A stretch of DNA of 64,000 bases from Martelella sp. HB161492 (GCF_013184775.1 NZ_JAATVV010000002.1:214301-278300), one strand, 5' to 3'. Shown: positions 1-9,797, numbered from the stretch's first letter. A program made the numbers and translations. The notes: a model not told the origin generated them from the sequence alone.

Positions 1-921
1 GACCCTGCCGTCCAGTTCGCCGGTGTCATGGCGACGCCGGAATCGATCGAGCAGACCCGGGTCAGTCTGGGTCTCGACAAGCCGCTGCCGCAGCAATTTC
101 TGATCTATCTTGAGGAACTTGCCCATGGCGATCTCGGCCAGTCGGTCTCGACCGGACGGCCGGTGGCCGAGGATCTGGCAGACCGGATGCCGGCTTCGCT
201 GGAACTGACGCTGACGGCGCTCATCCTCTCCTGCCTGGTGGCCATTCCGCTCGGTGTGCTGGCGGCGACAAGGCCCGGAAGCCTTGTTGACCAGCTCTGC
301 CGCGTGCTGGTCACCGCCGGCGTGTCGCTGCCGACCTTCTTCACCGGCATCGTGCTGATCTATGTGTTCTACTATCTTCTCGGCATTGCGCCATCGCCCC
401 TGGGACGTCTCGATTTTGCCTATCTCGATCCGCCGCATGTCACCGGCTTCTTCCTGATCGATTCGGCCCTCGCCGGAGACTGGGAAACCTGGCTTGGTGC
501 GCTGAAGCAGCTGATTCTGCCCGCCATCACGCTTGGGCTGTTCACGCTTGCCCCGATTGCCCGCATGACCCGTGCCGCCATGCTCTCGGCACTCAGCGCC
601 GACTATATCCGCACGGCGCGGGCGGCCGGTCTCAACCGCCGCAAAGTGCTTTACGGCTACGCCTTCCGCAATGCGCTGCTGCCGGTGATCACCACGCTTG
701 GCATGGTGTTCTCCTTCGTGCTCGGCGCCAATGTGCTGGTCGAAAAGGTCTTCGCCTGGCCTGGAATCGGCTCTTATGCCGTCGAAGCGCTGGTGGTCTC
801 GGACTATGCGGCGGTGCAGGGCTTCGTGCTCGCCATGGCACTTCTCTTCGTTACCCTCAACCTTGTGATTGATCTCGCTTATTCGATGATCGATCCGCGC
901 TTCGGGACGGCTGCGAAATGA
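1..921 (+). CDS. ABC transporter permease, DppB/OppB type (5' end cut by window)
   Basis: Inner-membrane permease of a peptide/nickel-type ABC importer. The frame is open from base 1 and already encodes the post-TM1 part of the family, with ATPESIEQTR followed by LGLDKPLPQQ. That stretch normally follows the first transmembrane helix, so the true start lies left of the window and the internal ATG at 28 is not the start. The EAA loop is seen near ADYIRTARAAGLNRRKVL, followed by hydrophobic helices. It overlaps the next permease by 4 bases (ATGA), so the two are translationally coupled. The substrate cannot be read from the permease; the allophanate hydrolase downstream hints at a urea-like nitrogen compound or small peptide. 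Confidence 0.9.
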   Translation, partial: DPAVQFAGVMATPESIEQTRVSLGLDKPLPQQFLIYLEELAHGDLGQSVSTGRPVAEDLADRMPASLELTLTALILSCLVAIPLGVLAATRPGSLVDQLCRVLVTAGVSLPTFFTGIVLIYVFYYLLGIAPSPLGRLDFAYLDPPHVTGFFLIDSALAGDWETWLGALKQLILPAITLGLFTLAPIARMTRAAMLSALSADYIRTARAAGLNRRKVLYGYAFRNALLPVITTLGMVFSFVLGANVLVEKVFAWPGIGSYAVEALVVSDYAAVQGFVLAMALLFVTLNLVIDLAYSMIDPRFGTAAK

Positions 922-1820
922 CCAATGTCGAAACCATCAAGGCCGACGATCCCGCAAAGGCTGCCCGCAAGGCACCCAACGGAACATTTGGCCATTTTCT
1001 CTATGTCCTAAAGGAAAATCCGGTCACCGCCCTTTCCTTCGGCCTGTTCGCCTTCTTCATTCTGTCGGCAGTCTTCGGGCCCGCCCTGGTCCCCTACAGC
1101 CCGCTTTCAACCGATGCCGCCGCGGCGCTGCAGCCGCCGTCGCTCAGCCACTGGTTCGGCACGGATAATCTCGGCCGCGACATCTTCAGCCGCGTGATCG
1201 TGGCAACGCGGCTTGATCTCATGATCTCGGTGACCGCCGTTGCGCTTTCCTTCGTCATCGGCTCGGTGCTCGGCGCCATTGCCGGCTATCGCGGCGGCAT
1301 GATCGATACGGTGCTGAACCGGATCCTCGACACGATCATGGCTTTCCCGCTGTTCGTGCTGGCCATGGGCATTGTTGCCGCACTCGGCAATTCGGTCTCG
1401 AACATCATCATCGCCACGGCGATCATCAACATTCCCTTCTATGCCCGCCTGGTGCGCGCCGAGGTCAATATCCGCCGCGAGGCAGGCTTCACCCTTGCCG
1501 CCAAGCTGGCCGGCAACTCCGATAGCCGGGTGCTCGCCTTCCACATCTTCCCCAATGCCCTGCCGCCGATGATGGTGCAGGTTTCGCTCAATCTTGGCTG
1601 GGCCATCCTCAACGCCGCCGGGCTCTCCTTCATCGGCCTCGGCGTGCGTCCGCCAGCGGCCGAATGGGGCATCATGGTCGCCGAGGGTGCGAACTACATC
1701 ATCTCCGGCGAATGGTGGGTGGCGATCTTCCCCGGCATCTGGCTGATGCTCGCGGTCTTCACCTTCAACCTCATGGGCGACGGTCTGCGCGACATTGTCG
1801 ATCCCCGCCGCCGCACCTAG
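918..1820 (+). CDS. ABC transporter permease, DppC/OppC type
   Basis: Second inner-membrane permease of the same importer, 300 residues, the usual length. It has the DppC hallmarks: an N-terminal cytoplasmic tail, one helix (about residues 38-60), then the conserved HWFGTDNLGRDIFSRV segment in the periplasmic region, and further helices with an EAA-like loop around LAAKLAGNSDSRVLAFHIFPN. The start ATG overlaps the stop of the upstream permease. It should form the heterodimeric channel with that protein and be powered by the ATPase immediately downstream. Confidence 0.92.
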   Translation: MTNVETIKADDPAKAARKAPNGTFGHFLYVLKENPVTALSFGLFAFFILSAVFGPALVPYSPLSTDAAAALQPPSLSHWFGTDNLGRDIFSRVIVATRLDLMISVTAVALSFVIGSVLGAIAGYRGGMIDTVLNRILDTIMAFPLFVLAMGIVAALGNSVSNIIIATAIINIPFYARLVRAEVNIRREAGFTLAAKLAGNSDSRVLAFHIFPNALPPMMVQVSLNLGWAILNAAGLSFIGLGVRPPAAEWGIMVAEGANYIISGEWWVAIFPGIWLMLAVFTFNLMGDGLRDIVDPRRRT

Positions 1821-1836
1821 GAAGGAAGGCTCACTC

Positions 1837-3468
1837 ATGCTGTCTATCAAGGATCTTCAGGTTGCCTTCAAGACCCGCCGCGGCGAAGTCAATGCGGTCA
1901 AGGGCATCAGCTTCGAACTGGCCAAAGGCGAACGCCTCGGCATCGTCGGCGAGAGCGGCTCCGGCAAATCAGTCACCTCCTATGCGCTGATGCGCATTCT
2001 CGATGCCGGCGGCACCATCAAGGCCGGTGAGGCCATCTATTCCGGCGTCGATCTGCGCCGGGCAAGCGAATCCGCCATGCGCGACATTCGCGGCCGGGAA
2101 ATCTCGATGATTTTCCAGAATCCGCGCGCCGCACTCAATCCGATCCGCAAGGTCGGACACCAGATCGAGGACGTGCTGCGCCAGCACAACCGCGCCACCC
2201 ATGGCAATGCGAAGAAGAAAGCGATCGAGGCGCTGGAAGCGGTCAAGATCAACAATGCCGCTGAGCGTTACGAGGCCTATCCCTTCGAGCTTTCCGGCGG
2301 CATGTGCCAGCGTATCGTCATCGCCATCGCGCTAGCCTGCGACCCGAAACTGCTGATCGCCGACGAGCCGACCACCGGGCTCGACATCACCACGCAGAAG
2401 GCGGTGATGGATCTGGTCGACGAGCTGGTCCGCGCCCGCGACATGTCATCGATTCTGATCACCCATGATCTTGGTCTGGCCAGCGAATATTGTGACCGGA
2501 TCGTGGTGATGAAGGACGGTCAGATCGTCGAACAGGGCGACCCGACCGAACTCTTCACCAATCCGAAACATCCCTATACCAACAAGCTGGTGGATGCGAC
2601 GCCGCGACGTGGCGCGACGATCCGCTCGCTTCTTCCGGAAGATCAGCGCACCCCGCTCAGCCCCCGGCAGATGAGCGACGCGCCGCTTTTGGAAGTGATC
2701 AATCTCCGCAAGACCTATCAGGGCAAGTCCGGCCCCGTTCACGCCGTCAAGGGGGTAAGCTTCACCATCAGGCAGGGTGAAAGCCTCGGGCTTGTCGGAG
2801 AATCCGGCTGCGGCAAGTCGACCACGTCCTCGATGGTCGTCCGTCTGCTCGATCCGACCAGCGGCGCCATTCTCTATCGTGGCCAGGATATCGGCACGAT
2901 GCCATCGCTGGCCTTTGCCCGAAATCCGCTCAGGCCGAAGATCCAGATGGTGTTTCAGGATGCGACCGACAGCCTCAATCCGCGCCACAGCGCCCGCCAG
3001 TCGATTGCCGAGCCACTGAAACGGCTGAAGGGCATGAGCGGCGCAAAGCTTGCCGCACGGGTCGAGGAACTGGCAGCGCTGACCGGCCTTCCGGGCCATC
3101 TGCTGGATCGCTTTCCGCACCAGCTTTCCGGTGGCCAGAAGGCGCGTGTCGGTATCGCCCGCGCGATTGCCCCTGATCCCGACCTGCTGATCCTCGACGA
3201 GCCGACGGCAGCGCTCGACGTCTCGATCCAGGCGGTGGTGCTGAACCTGATGGCGGATCTGAGGGCCAAGCTGAACATGAGCTACCTGTTTGTCAGCCAT
3301 GATCTCAACGTCGTCCGGCTGCTCTGCGACACCGTCGTGGTGATGAAAGGCGGCGAGGTGATCGAAGCGGGCGCCGCTGAAAAGGTGATGGACAATCCAT
3401 CGGCGGACTATACCCGTCAGCTGCTTTCGGCAGCGCCCCAGGCGCCGAGCCGGCAGGCGGCGGAATAG
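1837..3468 (+). CDS. ABC transporter ATPase, fused DppD-DppF type
   Basis: Cytoplasmic ATPase, 543 residues, with two complete nucleotide-binding domains in one chain (about 1-265 and 285-530), where many systems use two proteins. Both Walker A loops are visible (GESGSGKS and GESGCGKS), as are both signatures ([16 protein letters not shown]) and both Walker B motifs ending DEPT. The C-terminal oligopeptide-type extension is seen after domain one ([15 protein letters not shown]). I chose ATG 1837 because a strong GGAAGGAAGG ribosome site precedes it by 7 bases; the frame stays open upstream to a TTG at 1795, but that would overlap the permease end and adds no domain. It works with the two permeases; the binding protein gene is outside the window. 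Confidence 0.93.
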   Translation: MLSIKDLQVAFKTRRGEVNAVKGISFELAKGERLGIVGESGSGKSVTSYALMRILDAGGTIKAGEAIYSGVDLRRASESAMRDIRGREISMIFQNPRAALNPIRKVGHQIEDVLRQHNRATHGNAKKKAIEALEAVKINNAAERYEAYPFELSGGMCQRIVIAIALACDPKLLIADEPTTGLDITTQKAVMDLVDELVRARDMSSILITHDLGLASEYCDRIVVMKDGQIVEQGDPTELFTNPKHPYTNKLVDATPRRGATIRSLLPEDQRTPLSPRQMSDAPLLEVINLRKTYQGKSGPVHAVKGVSFTIRQGESLGLVGESGCGKSTTSSMVVRLLDPTSGAILYRGQDIGTMPSLAFARNPLRPKIQMVFQDATDSLNPRHSARQSIAEPLKRLKGMSGAKLAARVEELAALTGLPGHLLDRFPHQLSGGQKARVGIARAIAPDPDLLILDEPTAALDVSIQAVVLNLMADLRAKLNMSYLFVSHDLNVVRLLCDTVVVMKGGEVIEAGAAEKVMDNPSADYTRQLLSAAPQAPSRQAAE

Positions 3469-3583
3469 ACCTCGCAAGCCTGCCAAATGAAAAACAAAAA
3501 CTTATGAAACAGATAGATAGAGCGTTCTTCTCAGACGAAGGTTACGCAAGTACGCTCTTGTGCCAAGTATGAAAGGTTCCTGC

Positions 3584-5371
3584 ATGATCTCGGATATTCC
3601 GTTCACGCTTGAGGCGCTCCGCGCTGCTTATGCCGAAGGTGTCACGCCCGAGGCTATCGTTGAAGAGGCCTTCCGACGCCTCGATGCGACGGGTGACACG
3701 GGCATCTTCATCCATCAGGCGCGCGAGGCTGCACTGGCAGAGGCGCGCGCGCTCGGCGCACCGGACGGCCGCCCGCTGTTTGGCATTCCCTTTGCCGCCA
3801 AGGACAATATCGACGTTGCCGGCATGCCGACCACGGCCGCCTGCCCCGATTTTTCCTATGACGCCACGCAAGACGCCTTTGTCGTCAGAACGCTGCGGGC
3901 GGCGGGTGCCATCTGCCTCGGCAAGACCAATCTCGATCAGTTCGCCACCGGGCTTGTCGGCGTGCGCACGCCCTATCCGGTGCCGCTGAATGCCATTGAT
4001 CCCGAAATCGTGCCCGGCGGCTCCTCCTCCGGATCGGCCGTGGCGGTTGCCCATGGCATTGCCGCCTTCTCGCTTGGCACCGACACCGCGGGTTCCGGCC
4101 GGGTGCCGGCCGCGCTCAACAGCATTGTCGGGCTGAAGCCGACGCTCGGCGCACTTTCGGCAACCGGGGTCGTGCCCGCCTGCCGCACGCTCGACACGAT
4201 CTCGATCTTCGCCCAGACCGTTTCGGACGCCTGGGAGGTGCTGTCTGCGACAGCCGTCTATGATGCCGCCGATGCCTATGCCCGGCCGCTGAAGATAGCG
4301 CCGCTCGGCCTGCCGCCTGCAAAGCTCAGCATTGCCATTCCAGATGCGGCAAGCCTGAAGACCTTCGGCGACGAGGCGCAGGAAACACATTTCCACGCGA
4401 CGGTCGAACGCCTGACGGCGGCAGGCGCGACGGTGAAGGCAATCGACCTGACCGCCTTCTATGATGTTGCAAAGCTGCTCTATGAGGGCCCCTGGGTCGC
4501 CGAACGGACGGCCGCCATCGGCAATCGCCTGAAAGATGCCCCCGATACGCTTCACCCGACCACCAGGGCCATCGTCGGTGCCGGTACGGCGATGACGGCG
4601 GTCGAGACCTTTCGCGGCATGTACCGCCTGAAGGAACTGAGCCGGATCTGCGCCACAGCGATGAAGGGCTTCGACCTTCTCTTGGTGCCGACAATCCCGG
4701 GTTTCGTGACCGTGAACGAGATTGCCGCAGACCCGATCGGCCCCAATTCCCGGCTTGGCACCTATACCAATTTCGTCAATCTGCTCGACATGTGCGGCAT
4801 TGCCGTGCCAACGGGCGATCGTTCCGATGGTCGCCCCGGCAGCCTGACGATCCTCGCCCCGGCCGGTCAGGATGCGCTCGCCGCATCTGTCGCCGCCACG
4901 CTGCAGAGCGGCCGCATGGGGGCGACAGGCTGGACGCTCAGCCCCGCCGGCCTTGCGGCGGCCACGCCATTGCCGGGCGAAATTGCCGTTGCCGTCTGCG
5001 GTGCGCACATGTCCGGCCTGCCGCTCAATCACGAACTGACCTCGCGCGGCGCACGCTTCCTCAAGGCCACGGCCACGGCGCCGGAATATCGCTTCTACGC
5101 CCTTGCCGGCGGCCCGCCTGCCCGCCCCGGCCTTGTGCGTCAGGACGGTGCCGATGGCGCTTCAATCGCGGTTGAGGTCTGGGCCATGCCGGTTGAGGCA
5201 TTCGGCAGCTTCATGGCCGGCATACCGGCACCGCTCTGCATCGGCACGATCGCGCTTGAAGACGGCGCGAGCGTGAAAGGCTTCCTGTGTGAAAGCCGCG
5301 CGGTCGGCAATGCGCAGGACATCACGGCGCTCGGGTCGTGGCGGGCCTTCATCGCATCACAGGCGGCCTGA
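3584..5371 (+). CDS. atzF: allophanate hydrolase (AtzF family)
   Basis: Cytosolic amidase that splits allophanate to ammonia and carbon dioxide, the last step of urea-amidolyase, biuret and s-triazine breakdown. Residues 1-450 are an amidase-signature domain with Lys73, cis-Ser147 in PGGSSSGS and nucleophile Ser171 in DTAGSGR. Residues 465-595 match the C-terminal domain special to allophanate hydrolases (SGLPLNHELTSRGARF, YALAGGPPARPG). The length, 595, is close to characterised AtzF (about 605). ATG 3584 is favoured because GAAAGG lies 7 bases upstream; GTG 3560 and ATG 3569 are in frame. It follows the ABC genes by 115 bases and ends at a strong terminator. No urea carboxylase or biuret hydrolase gene is in view, so the upstream substrate is unknown. 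Confidence 0.88.
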   Translation: MISDIPFTLEALRAAYAEGVTPEAIVEEAFRRLDATGDTGIFIHQAREAALAEARALGAPDGRPLFGIPFAAKDNIDVAGMPTTAACPDFSYDATQDAFVVRTLRAAGAICLGKTNLDQFATGLVGVRTPYPVPLNAIDPEIVPGGSSSGSAVAVAHGIAAFSLGTDTAGSGRVPAALNSIVGLKPTLGALSATGVVPACRTLDTISIFAQTVSDAWEVLSATAVYDAADAYARPLKIAPLGLPPAKLSIAIPDAASLKTFGDEAQETHFHATVERLTAAGATVKAIDLTAFYDVAKLLYEGPWVAERTAAIGNRLKDAPDTLHPTTRAIVGAGTAMTAVETFRGMYRLKELSRICATAMKGFDLLLVPTIPGFVTVNEIAADPIGPNSRLGTYTNFVNLLDMCGIAVPTGDRSDGRPGSLTILAPAGQDALAASVAATLQSGRMGATGWTLSPAGLAAATPLPGEIAVAVCGAHMSGLPLNHELTSRGARFLKATATAPEYRFYALAGGPPARPGLVRQDGADGASIAVEVWAMPVEAFGSFMAGIPAPLCIGTIALEDGASVKGFLCESRAVGNAQDITALGSWRAFIASQAA

Positions 5372-5394
5372 GATCCCCAAGGACCGCCACGTCG

Positions 5395-5423
5395 AAAAGG
5401 GCGCGTCTCGACGCGCCCTTTTT
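5395..5423 (+). terminator. intrinsic terminator after atzF
   Basis: A perfect GC-rich stem (AAGGGCGCGTC, loop TC, then GACGCGCCCTT) runs straight into a T tract at 5419-5423, 24 bases after the atzF stop. The stem's A tract on the left makes it usable on the minus strand as well. Confidence 0.85.
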
Positions 5424-5450
5424 GCCGCCTCATCGCCCCGGCCGGTCTCG

Positions 5451-5705
5451 TCAGAAGGGAACGATGAGACTCAGCTTGCCATTGTTGGAAACGGACTCGC
5501 CGGCGAAATGGCCCTCATAATCGATCCGAAGGTCGCCCCCCTTGAGCGAGCTAAGCTGAACGCTGGCACTGACGGTCAAGAAGCTCTTGTTGTCGCCGAG
5601 CGAAGTCGTGAACCGTCCGACTGATCCAGGTGCGGCCGTAAACTGGGCGGTGGTCGACCAGTCATCATTGCTCATGAAGGTGGCGCCGACCCGGCCAGAA
5701 ACGAC
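5451..5705 (-). pseudogene. autotransporter beta-barrel C-terminal fragment
   Basis: About 84 codons on the minus strand look like the last strands of an outer-membrane autotransporter barrel: GRVGATFMSNDDW, an alternating strand pattern, then LRIDYEGHFAGESVSNNG and a final phenylalanine (LSLIVPF), the usual barrel C-terminal signature. The rest of the barrel and all of the passenger are missing. Upstream codons in the frame (back to 5939) are not barrel-like, and no signal peptide or ribosome site is seen. I read it as the leftover 3' end of a deleted autotransporter gene; it shares the atzF terminator region. Confidence 0.6.
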
Positions 5706-5978
5706 AAGGCAACAGCGCCGTTTCATCAATGCGCCGCCATCGTCGCCTGCAGCCGATTTGCAAAAATGCGAAAAAGATCGGCGAAGGGATGGACCTTTCG
5801 GAACGCCTCGTCCACATTGAGAATCACTTAAATAACAATCACTTATTGCGGAATTTCGATTACATGTATTTTGTACTCCGCTTTTCCGGAGCGCAAGAAA
5901 TATCGGATCGAAAATCCAGGTGATCGCAGTTCGCTGCAAGAAAACATGTAGACTACATTCAACTTCCGCAGGTTAGTG

Positions 5979-7028
5979 ATGGATAACAGGCGATCGATCT
6001 TTGAAATTCCCGTCTTCGGATATCTGGTGCATCTTGCCGATGCGCTCATAAAACTGCCCCGCAACGACTATCGTGTCGCGAAGCTGCGCAATGACGTGCG
6101 CGGCCTTAGTCAACGCGTCAGTAAAATTGACAATGCTCTGAAGCGTTTCGAGATCGAACTCAGTGCCTTCACGGCAGCGCTTGAACAGAACGAGGCGGAT
6201 TCGAAGAATTTCATTGAAACGTCCGAACGACACTGGGCGCATTTTTCCAATTCCACCGGCGACATCTCCGCCTTTGGCCACGAGCTGCAGATGGTCTCAG
6301 AACGCATCGAGGCGATGAACCGGCCCTATTCCCGGTATCGCACGGCTGATTCGCCTCAGGATGGCAAGCGGTACGAGACAGGCACGGAAGCACGCATCCG
6401 CCAGATATGGGAACGGATCAACCGCACACGCCAGGACATCCTGCCAGAGCTGATGCTCGATCCGAACGAGGCCGAAGAGATAAGGCAGCCCTATATCGTC
6501 GATCGCGCCAAGTATGACGGCGCGAAAGCGCGGGGTGATCTGCGCTTCAATCTCGGCAGCGCCTCGCCTGCCTTCGATGACTACGTCAATGTCGACAGGC
6601 ACAATCGGCCACATGTTGATGTTGTTGCCGAATTTGATGCGCTTCCCGCAGAACTCGGATCCGTCGCGGAGATCTTCTCGTCGCATCTTGTCGAACACTA
6701 TCCGCAGGAAGCCCTGCGCCGCCGCATGCTGCCCTATTGGCACAGGCTTTTGCGCAAGGACGGTATCCTGCATGTCGTCGCCGTCGATGCTTCAGCGACA
6801 ATCGCCGCCGCCACCGTTGAGCGCTACGGCTTCGAGGATTTCAGAGACGCATTGCTTGGCGACCGGGACCAGGGGGAAGATGGGCCCCTGAACCTGCTCT
6901 CACCGCAGATCATGCGCGACCTGCTGATCGAGGCCGGATTTGATGACGTCGAGCTTTTGGCGAGCGGCAGACCGACCGGCAAGGGCTTTGAGTTTGAAAT
7001 CAAGGCAGCGAAATCGAGGTTCCCCTGA
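5979..7028 (+). CDS. coiled-coil SAM-dependent methyltransferase
   Basis: Predicted cytosolic protein of 349 residues. Residues about 35-125 are heptad-like and charged, a likely coiled coil. Residues about 180-340 form a class I methyltransferase core: LRFNLGSAS in the place of the SAM-binding glycine loop, an acidic VNVD after the next strand, VAEIFSSHLVEHYP, and LRKDGILHVVAVD. The arrangement resembles methyltransferases found with surface-glycan genes, but no glycan cluster is present, so the substrate is unknown. ATG 5979 is preferred over the overlapping GTG 5976; the ribosome site is weak (AGG about 6 bases upstream). It is monocistronic and is followed by a RIME-like repeat. Confidence 0.7.
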   Translation: MDNRRSIFEIPVFGYLVHLADALIKLPRNDYRVAKLRNDVRGLSQRVSKIDNALKRFEIELSAFTAALEQNEADSKNFIETSERHWAHFSNSTGDISAFGHELQMVSERIEAMNRPYSRYRTADSPQDGKRYETGTEARIRQIWERINRTRQDILPELMLDPNEAEEIRQPYIVDRAKYDGAKARGDLRFNLGSASPAFDDYVNVDRHNRPHVDVVAEFDALPAELGSVAEIFSSHLVEHYPQEALRRRMLPYWHRLLRKDGILHVVAVDASATIAAATVERYGFEDFRDALLGDRDQGEDGPLNLLSPQIMRDLLIEAGFDDVELLASGRPTGKGFEFEIKAAKSRFP

Positions 7029-7177
7029 CGTCTTTCTTGCGGGACGATGCCCGCGGCATTGTCAGCCAAGCGCGACCGCGGTCAGCGGCGCCGGTCATGC
7101 CCTGCCTTCCGTGCCGGCCGGAACGTGCGATCAACCCGTTCCGCCTCAGTGTCTCACCGGCGGCGGTAGCGATCCGC

Positions 7178-7267
7178 TCTAGCGTATCGTTCTTTTCGAA
7201 AAGAACGATACGTAGATTCAACAAGATAGAGCGTCCTGACGCGTCCAAGAGGACGCACGGCGCTCTA
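7178..7267 (+). repeat. RIME-like intergenic palindromic element, copy 1
   Basis: A perfect 30-base palindrome at 7183-7212 (arms CGTATCGTTCTTTTC and its complement) is followed by a spacer reading TTCAACAAGATAGAGCG and a second compound hairpin at 7228-7266 (outer AGAGCG/CGCTCT, inner GCGTCC/GGACGC). The same two-hairpin plan recurs at 18320-18427 (reverse) and 59668-59763. The structure matches the two-palindrome rhizobial mosaic elements called RIME. The rest of the 7029-7400 gap holds only a small perfect stem at 7334-7352. Confidence 0.75.
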
Positions 7268-7400
7268 ACACCAAACATGGTCACCGACGAATGAAATGGC
7301 CGCCAGGATAAGGCCGAGCTCGAGGCAATGCCGAGATGGGTAAAACCCATCTTTGCAGGCTCCGGCATCTTGGCAAGCGAAGCATTCTCGCTGAGCCGCG

Positions 7401-9797
7401 TCAGACCGTCAGCGCAAGGCATATGTCTTCGGCCGACCGCGCGATCAGCAGCTTCCTTCCATCGTGGATATAGCGCCACCGTGCTTCTGCACTCACCCAT
7501 TCCCGGAAACCGGCCGCAGGCAGGACCACGTTCGCTTCTGTCATTTTGCCTGCAGCAATCGGAAGCTTGGCAAAGCCAACAAGCGCATTTCCGCTTCCGT
7601 CGGGGCGCGACCAATAGATCTGAACGACTTCGCTGGTGTCGTGGTGCCCGCAGTTCTCAACGCTGATGCGAAGAGAAACGTCATGATTGTCCAGAACCGC
7701 GCCCGCGACATGAAGATATCGCACATCGCCGTAGCCAAGCCCGTGGCCGAAGGGGAACAATGGCGGCGTCCCCTGACTTTCCAGGCGGCGCTGACCGATC
7801 ATATTCCCTTCCGTATAGGCGACCGTGCCGCCAGCTTCCGGCCTGAAGGTCAACGCATCGATGTCTTCCTGCGTTCGCGGAAAGGCCTCGGGCAGGCGTC
7901 CCGACGGTTCCTGCCGCCCCAGGACGACGTCGGCCAGGGCATTGCCGCTCTCCTGGCCGGCATACCATTGCTGCAGCACTGCCCCGGCGTCATCGACCCA
8001 GGGCATGGTCACCGGACTGCCAGACTGGACGACGACAATCGTGTTGGCGTTGACGGCACTGACCGCTGCGATCAGTTCGTCCTGCCCCTGCGGCAGGCTC
8101 AATCCGCGCCGGTCCTCGGATTCCGTTTCCCATTCCTCGTTGAGGCCAGTGACGATGACCACGGCATCGGCCGCTTCAGCGATCCGGCAGGCTTCGGCAA
8201 GCGAACCAAGCCGGGCGGGCGGACGCAGGCCGAAACGGATCGCCTTCAGCGTTGTGGCGATGCCGTCGCCGCAGGCGTATTCCACGGAAAATGTGTAGAC
8301 CTGTCCCGCCTGAAGCGCGATCGTCCCGCGCCGTTCATCGCAGCCATGACCGAAATAGCTTTCGCCCTTCGCCCAGCTTTCCCAGGCTTCCAGAACCGGT
8401 TCTCCGTCGATGAACAGCCGGCTCAGGCCGGCGCTCATCAGGCCGATATCGTAGGTTCCCGTTTCGGGAGCCGTATAGTTGCAGGTGAGTCTGGCCGAAA
8501 ATGAGCTGTGATCCACCTCGGGCGCAACGGCGCCAAACCAGCCAAAGGCACTGCTGCTGCCGACCTGCGACAGAACTGGCGCACCTTCAAAAGTGAGGCC
8601 GGCATAGAAGTCGATGGAAACCGCGGCGTCGATGACAGGCAGGAAACGATCGCCATGGCATCCAAGCGCATGGACCACCTCGACATCCGGCAAGGCAGCG
8701 CGGAGGCCTTCCAGCGGGCTTACCGCATAATGTGCATTGATCTGCGCCGAGCCACCACCGTGGATGACGGCGCGCGCAGCATTGGGGCCGATCACCGCCA
8801 GCCGCTTCAACCTTTCGGGCGCAAGCGGCAGCAGCTTGTTGCGATTTGTCAGCAGAACCGTACCTTCCGCGGCAGCCCTGCGGATCAGTCGCCGTGTTTC
8901 CGCACGGTCCTCGCTGCGCTCGCGTGCGAGATTGTCTCTCCCGTCTGCGCCAAGCCTGTGCCCCAGTGCGACGATCCGCCGGGCCGAACGGCGCACGCTC
9001 TCGACGGATACATGGCCCGCGCGAACGGCGGCGATGAGCTTTTCACCACGATGCCGGCCGGGACCGGGCATTTCCAGATCAAGACCGGCCCCGATTGATT
9101 CAACTGTGGTGTGATTGCCGAGCCAGTCGGACATCACCACGCCTTCAAAACCCCATTCAGCGCGCAGGATGCCTTCGATCAGCCGGCGGTTCTGCGACAT
9201 GTGAATGCCGTTCAGGGCATTGTAGGAAGTCATGACGCAGGCGACATCAGCCTCTTTCACAGCAGCTTCAAACGGTGGCAGGTAGATTTCCCGCAACGCC
9301 TTTTCGTCAATGGCGGAATTGCTGGTTCGCCGTTCATGCTCGCATTCATTGCCGACGAAATGCTTGACTGTCGCGCCGACTCCCTGGGACTGCACGCCGC
9401 GGATATAGGCAACGGCCATGCGGGCAGCCAGGTGCGGATCTTCCGAAAAACATTCGAAGTTGCGGCCATTTTGCGGGTTGCGATGCATGTTGACCGTGGG
9501 CGCGAGCAGCACATGGGCATTCTTGGTCCGTGCCTCACGACCGAGATCGGCACCGATCTCTTCGACGAGATCCGTATTCCAGCTGGCAGCAAGGGCGATC
9601 TCCGCCGGAAATGCCGCAGATTTTGCGCCACCGGAGAAGTTCTCACCCCGAGCACCATTCGGTCCATCCGTCACCTTGATCGGAGCAACACCGAGCCTTG
9701 CGATTTCCGCCGTGTACCAGAAACTCGCACCGGCCAGCAGGCTGACCTGCTCTTCGAGGGTCATGGCGTCGACAAGGGCATCGACTTCATTTTGCAT
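7401..9797 (-). CDS. GH3 beta-glucosidase with inserted PA14 domain
   Basis: Glycoside hydrolase of 798 residues, probably cytoplasmic since there is no signal peptide. The GH3 TIM barrel starts at once (MTLEEQVSLLAG), with substrate-site residues KVTDGPNGAR and KHF (145-147) and the nucleophile Asp224 in VMSDW. A PA14 domain is inserted at about residues 395-525, the beta/alpha domain flanks it, and a fibronectin III-like domain closes the protein. This is the layout of bacterial GH3-PA14 beta-glucosidases that process beta-glucosides and oligosaccharides. The frame is open upstream to 10376, but that part is the complement of the permease gene; ATG 9797 begins the family homology. It is the last gene of the ABC operon, 17 bases after the permease stop. 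Confidence 0.9.
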   Translation of the reverse strand: MQNEVDALVDAMTLEEQVSLLAGASFWYTAEIARLGVAPIKVTDGPNGARGENFSGGAKSAAFPAEIALAASWNTDLVEEIGADLGREARTKNAHVLLAPTVNMHRNPQNGRNFECFSEDPHLAARMAVAYIRGVQSQGVGATVKHFVGNECEHERRTSNSAIDEKALREIYLPPFEAAVKEADVACVMTSYNALNGIHMSQNRRLIEGILRAEWGFEGVVMSDWLGNHTTVESIGAGLDLEMPGPGRHRGEKLIAAVRAGHVSVESVRRSARRIVALGHRLGADGRDNLARERSEDRAETRRLIRRAAAEGTVLLTNRNKLLPLAPERLKRLAVIGPNAARAVIHGGGSAQINAHYAVSPLEGLRAALPDVEVVHALGCHGDRFLPVIDAAVSIDFYAGLTFEGAPVLSQVGSSSAFGWFGAVAPEVDHSSFSARLTCNYTAPETGTYDIGLMSAGLSRLFIDGEPVLEAWESWAKGESYFGHGCDERRGTIALQAGQVYTFSVEYACGDGIATTLKAIRFGLRPPARLGSLAEACRIAEAADAVVIVTGLNEEWETESEDRRGLSLPQGQDELIAAVSAVNANTIVVVQSGSPVTMPWVDDAGAVLQQWYAGQESGNALADVVLGRQEPSGRLPEAFPRTQEDIDALTFRPEAGGTVAYTEGNMIGQRRLESQGTPPLFPFGHGLGYGDVRYLHVAGAVLDNHDVSLRISVENCGHHDTSEVVQIYWSRPDGSGNALVGFAKLPIAAGKMTEANVVLPAAGFREWVSAEARWRYIHDGRKLLIARSAEDICLALTV

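Noticed and set aside
3542-5032. 496-codon minus-strand frame opposite atzF
   Set aside because: Shadow of the amidase gene; no motifs, no ribosome site.
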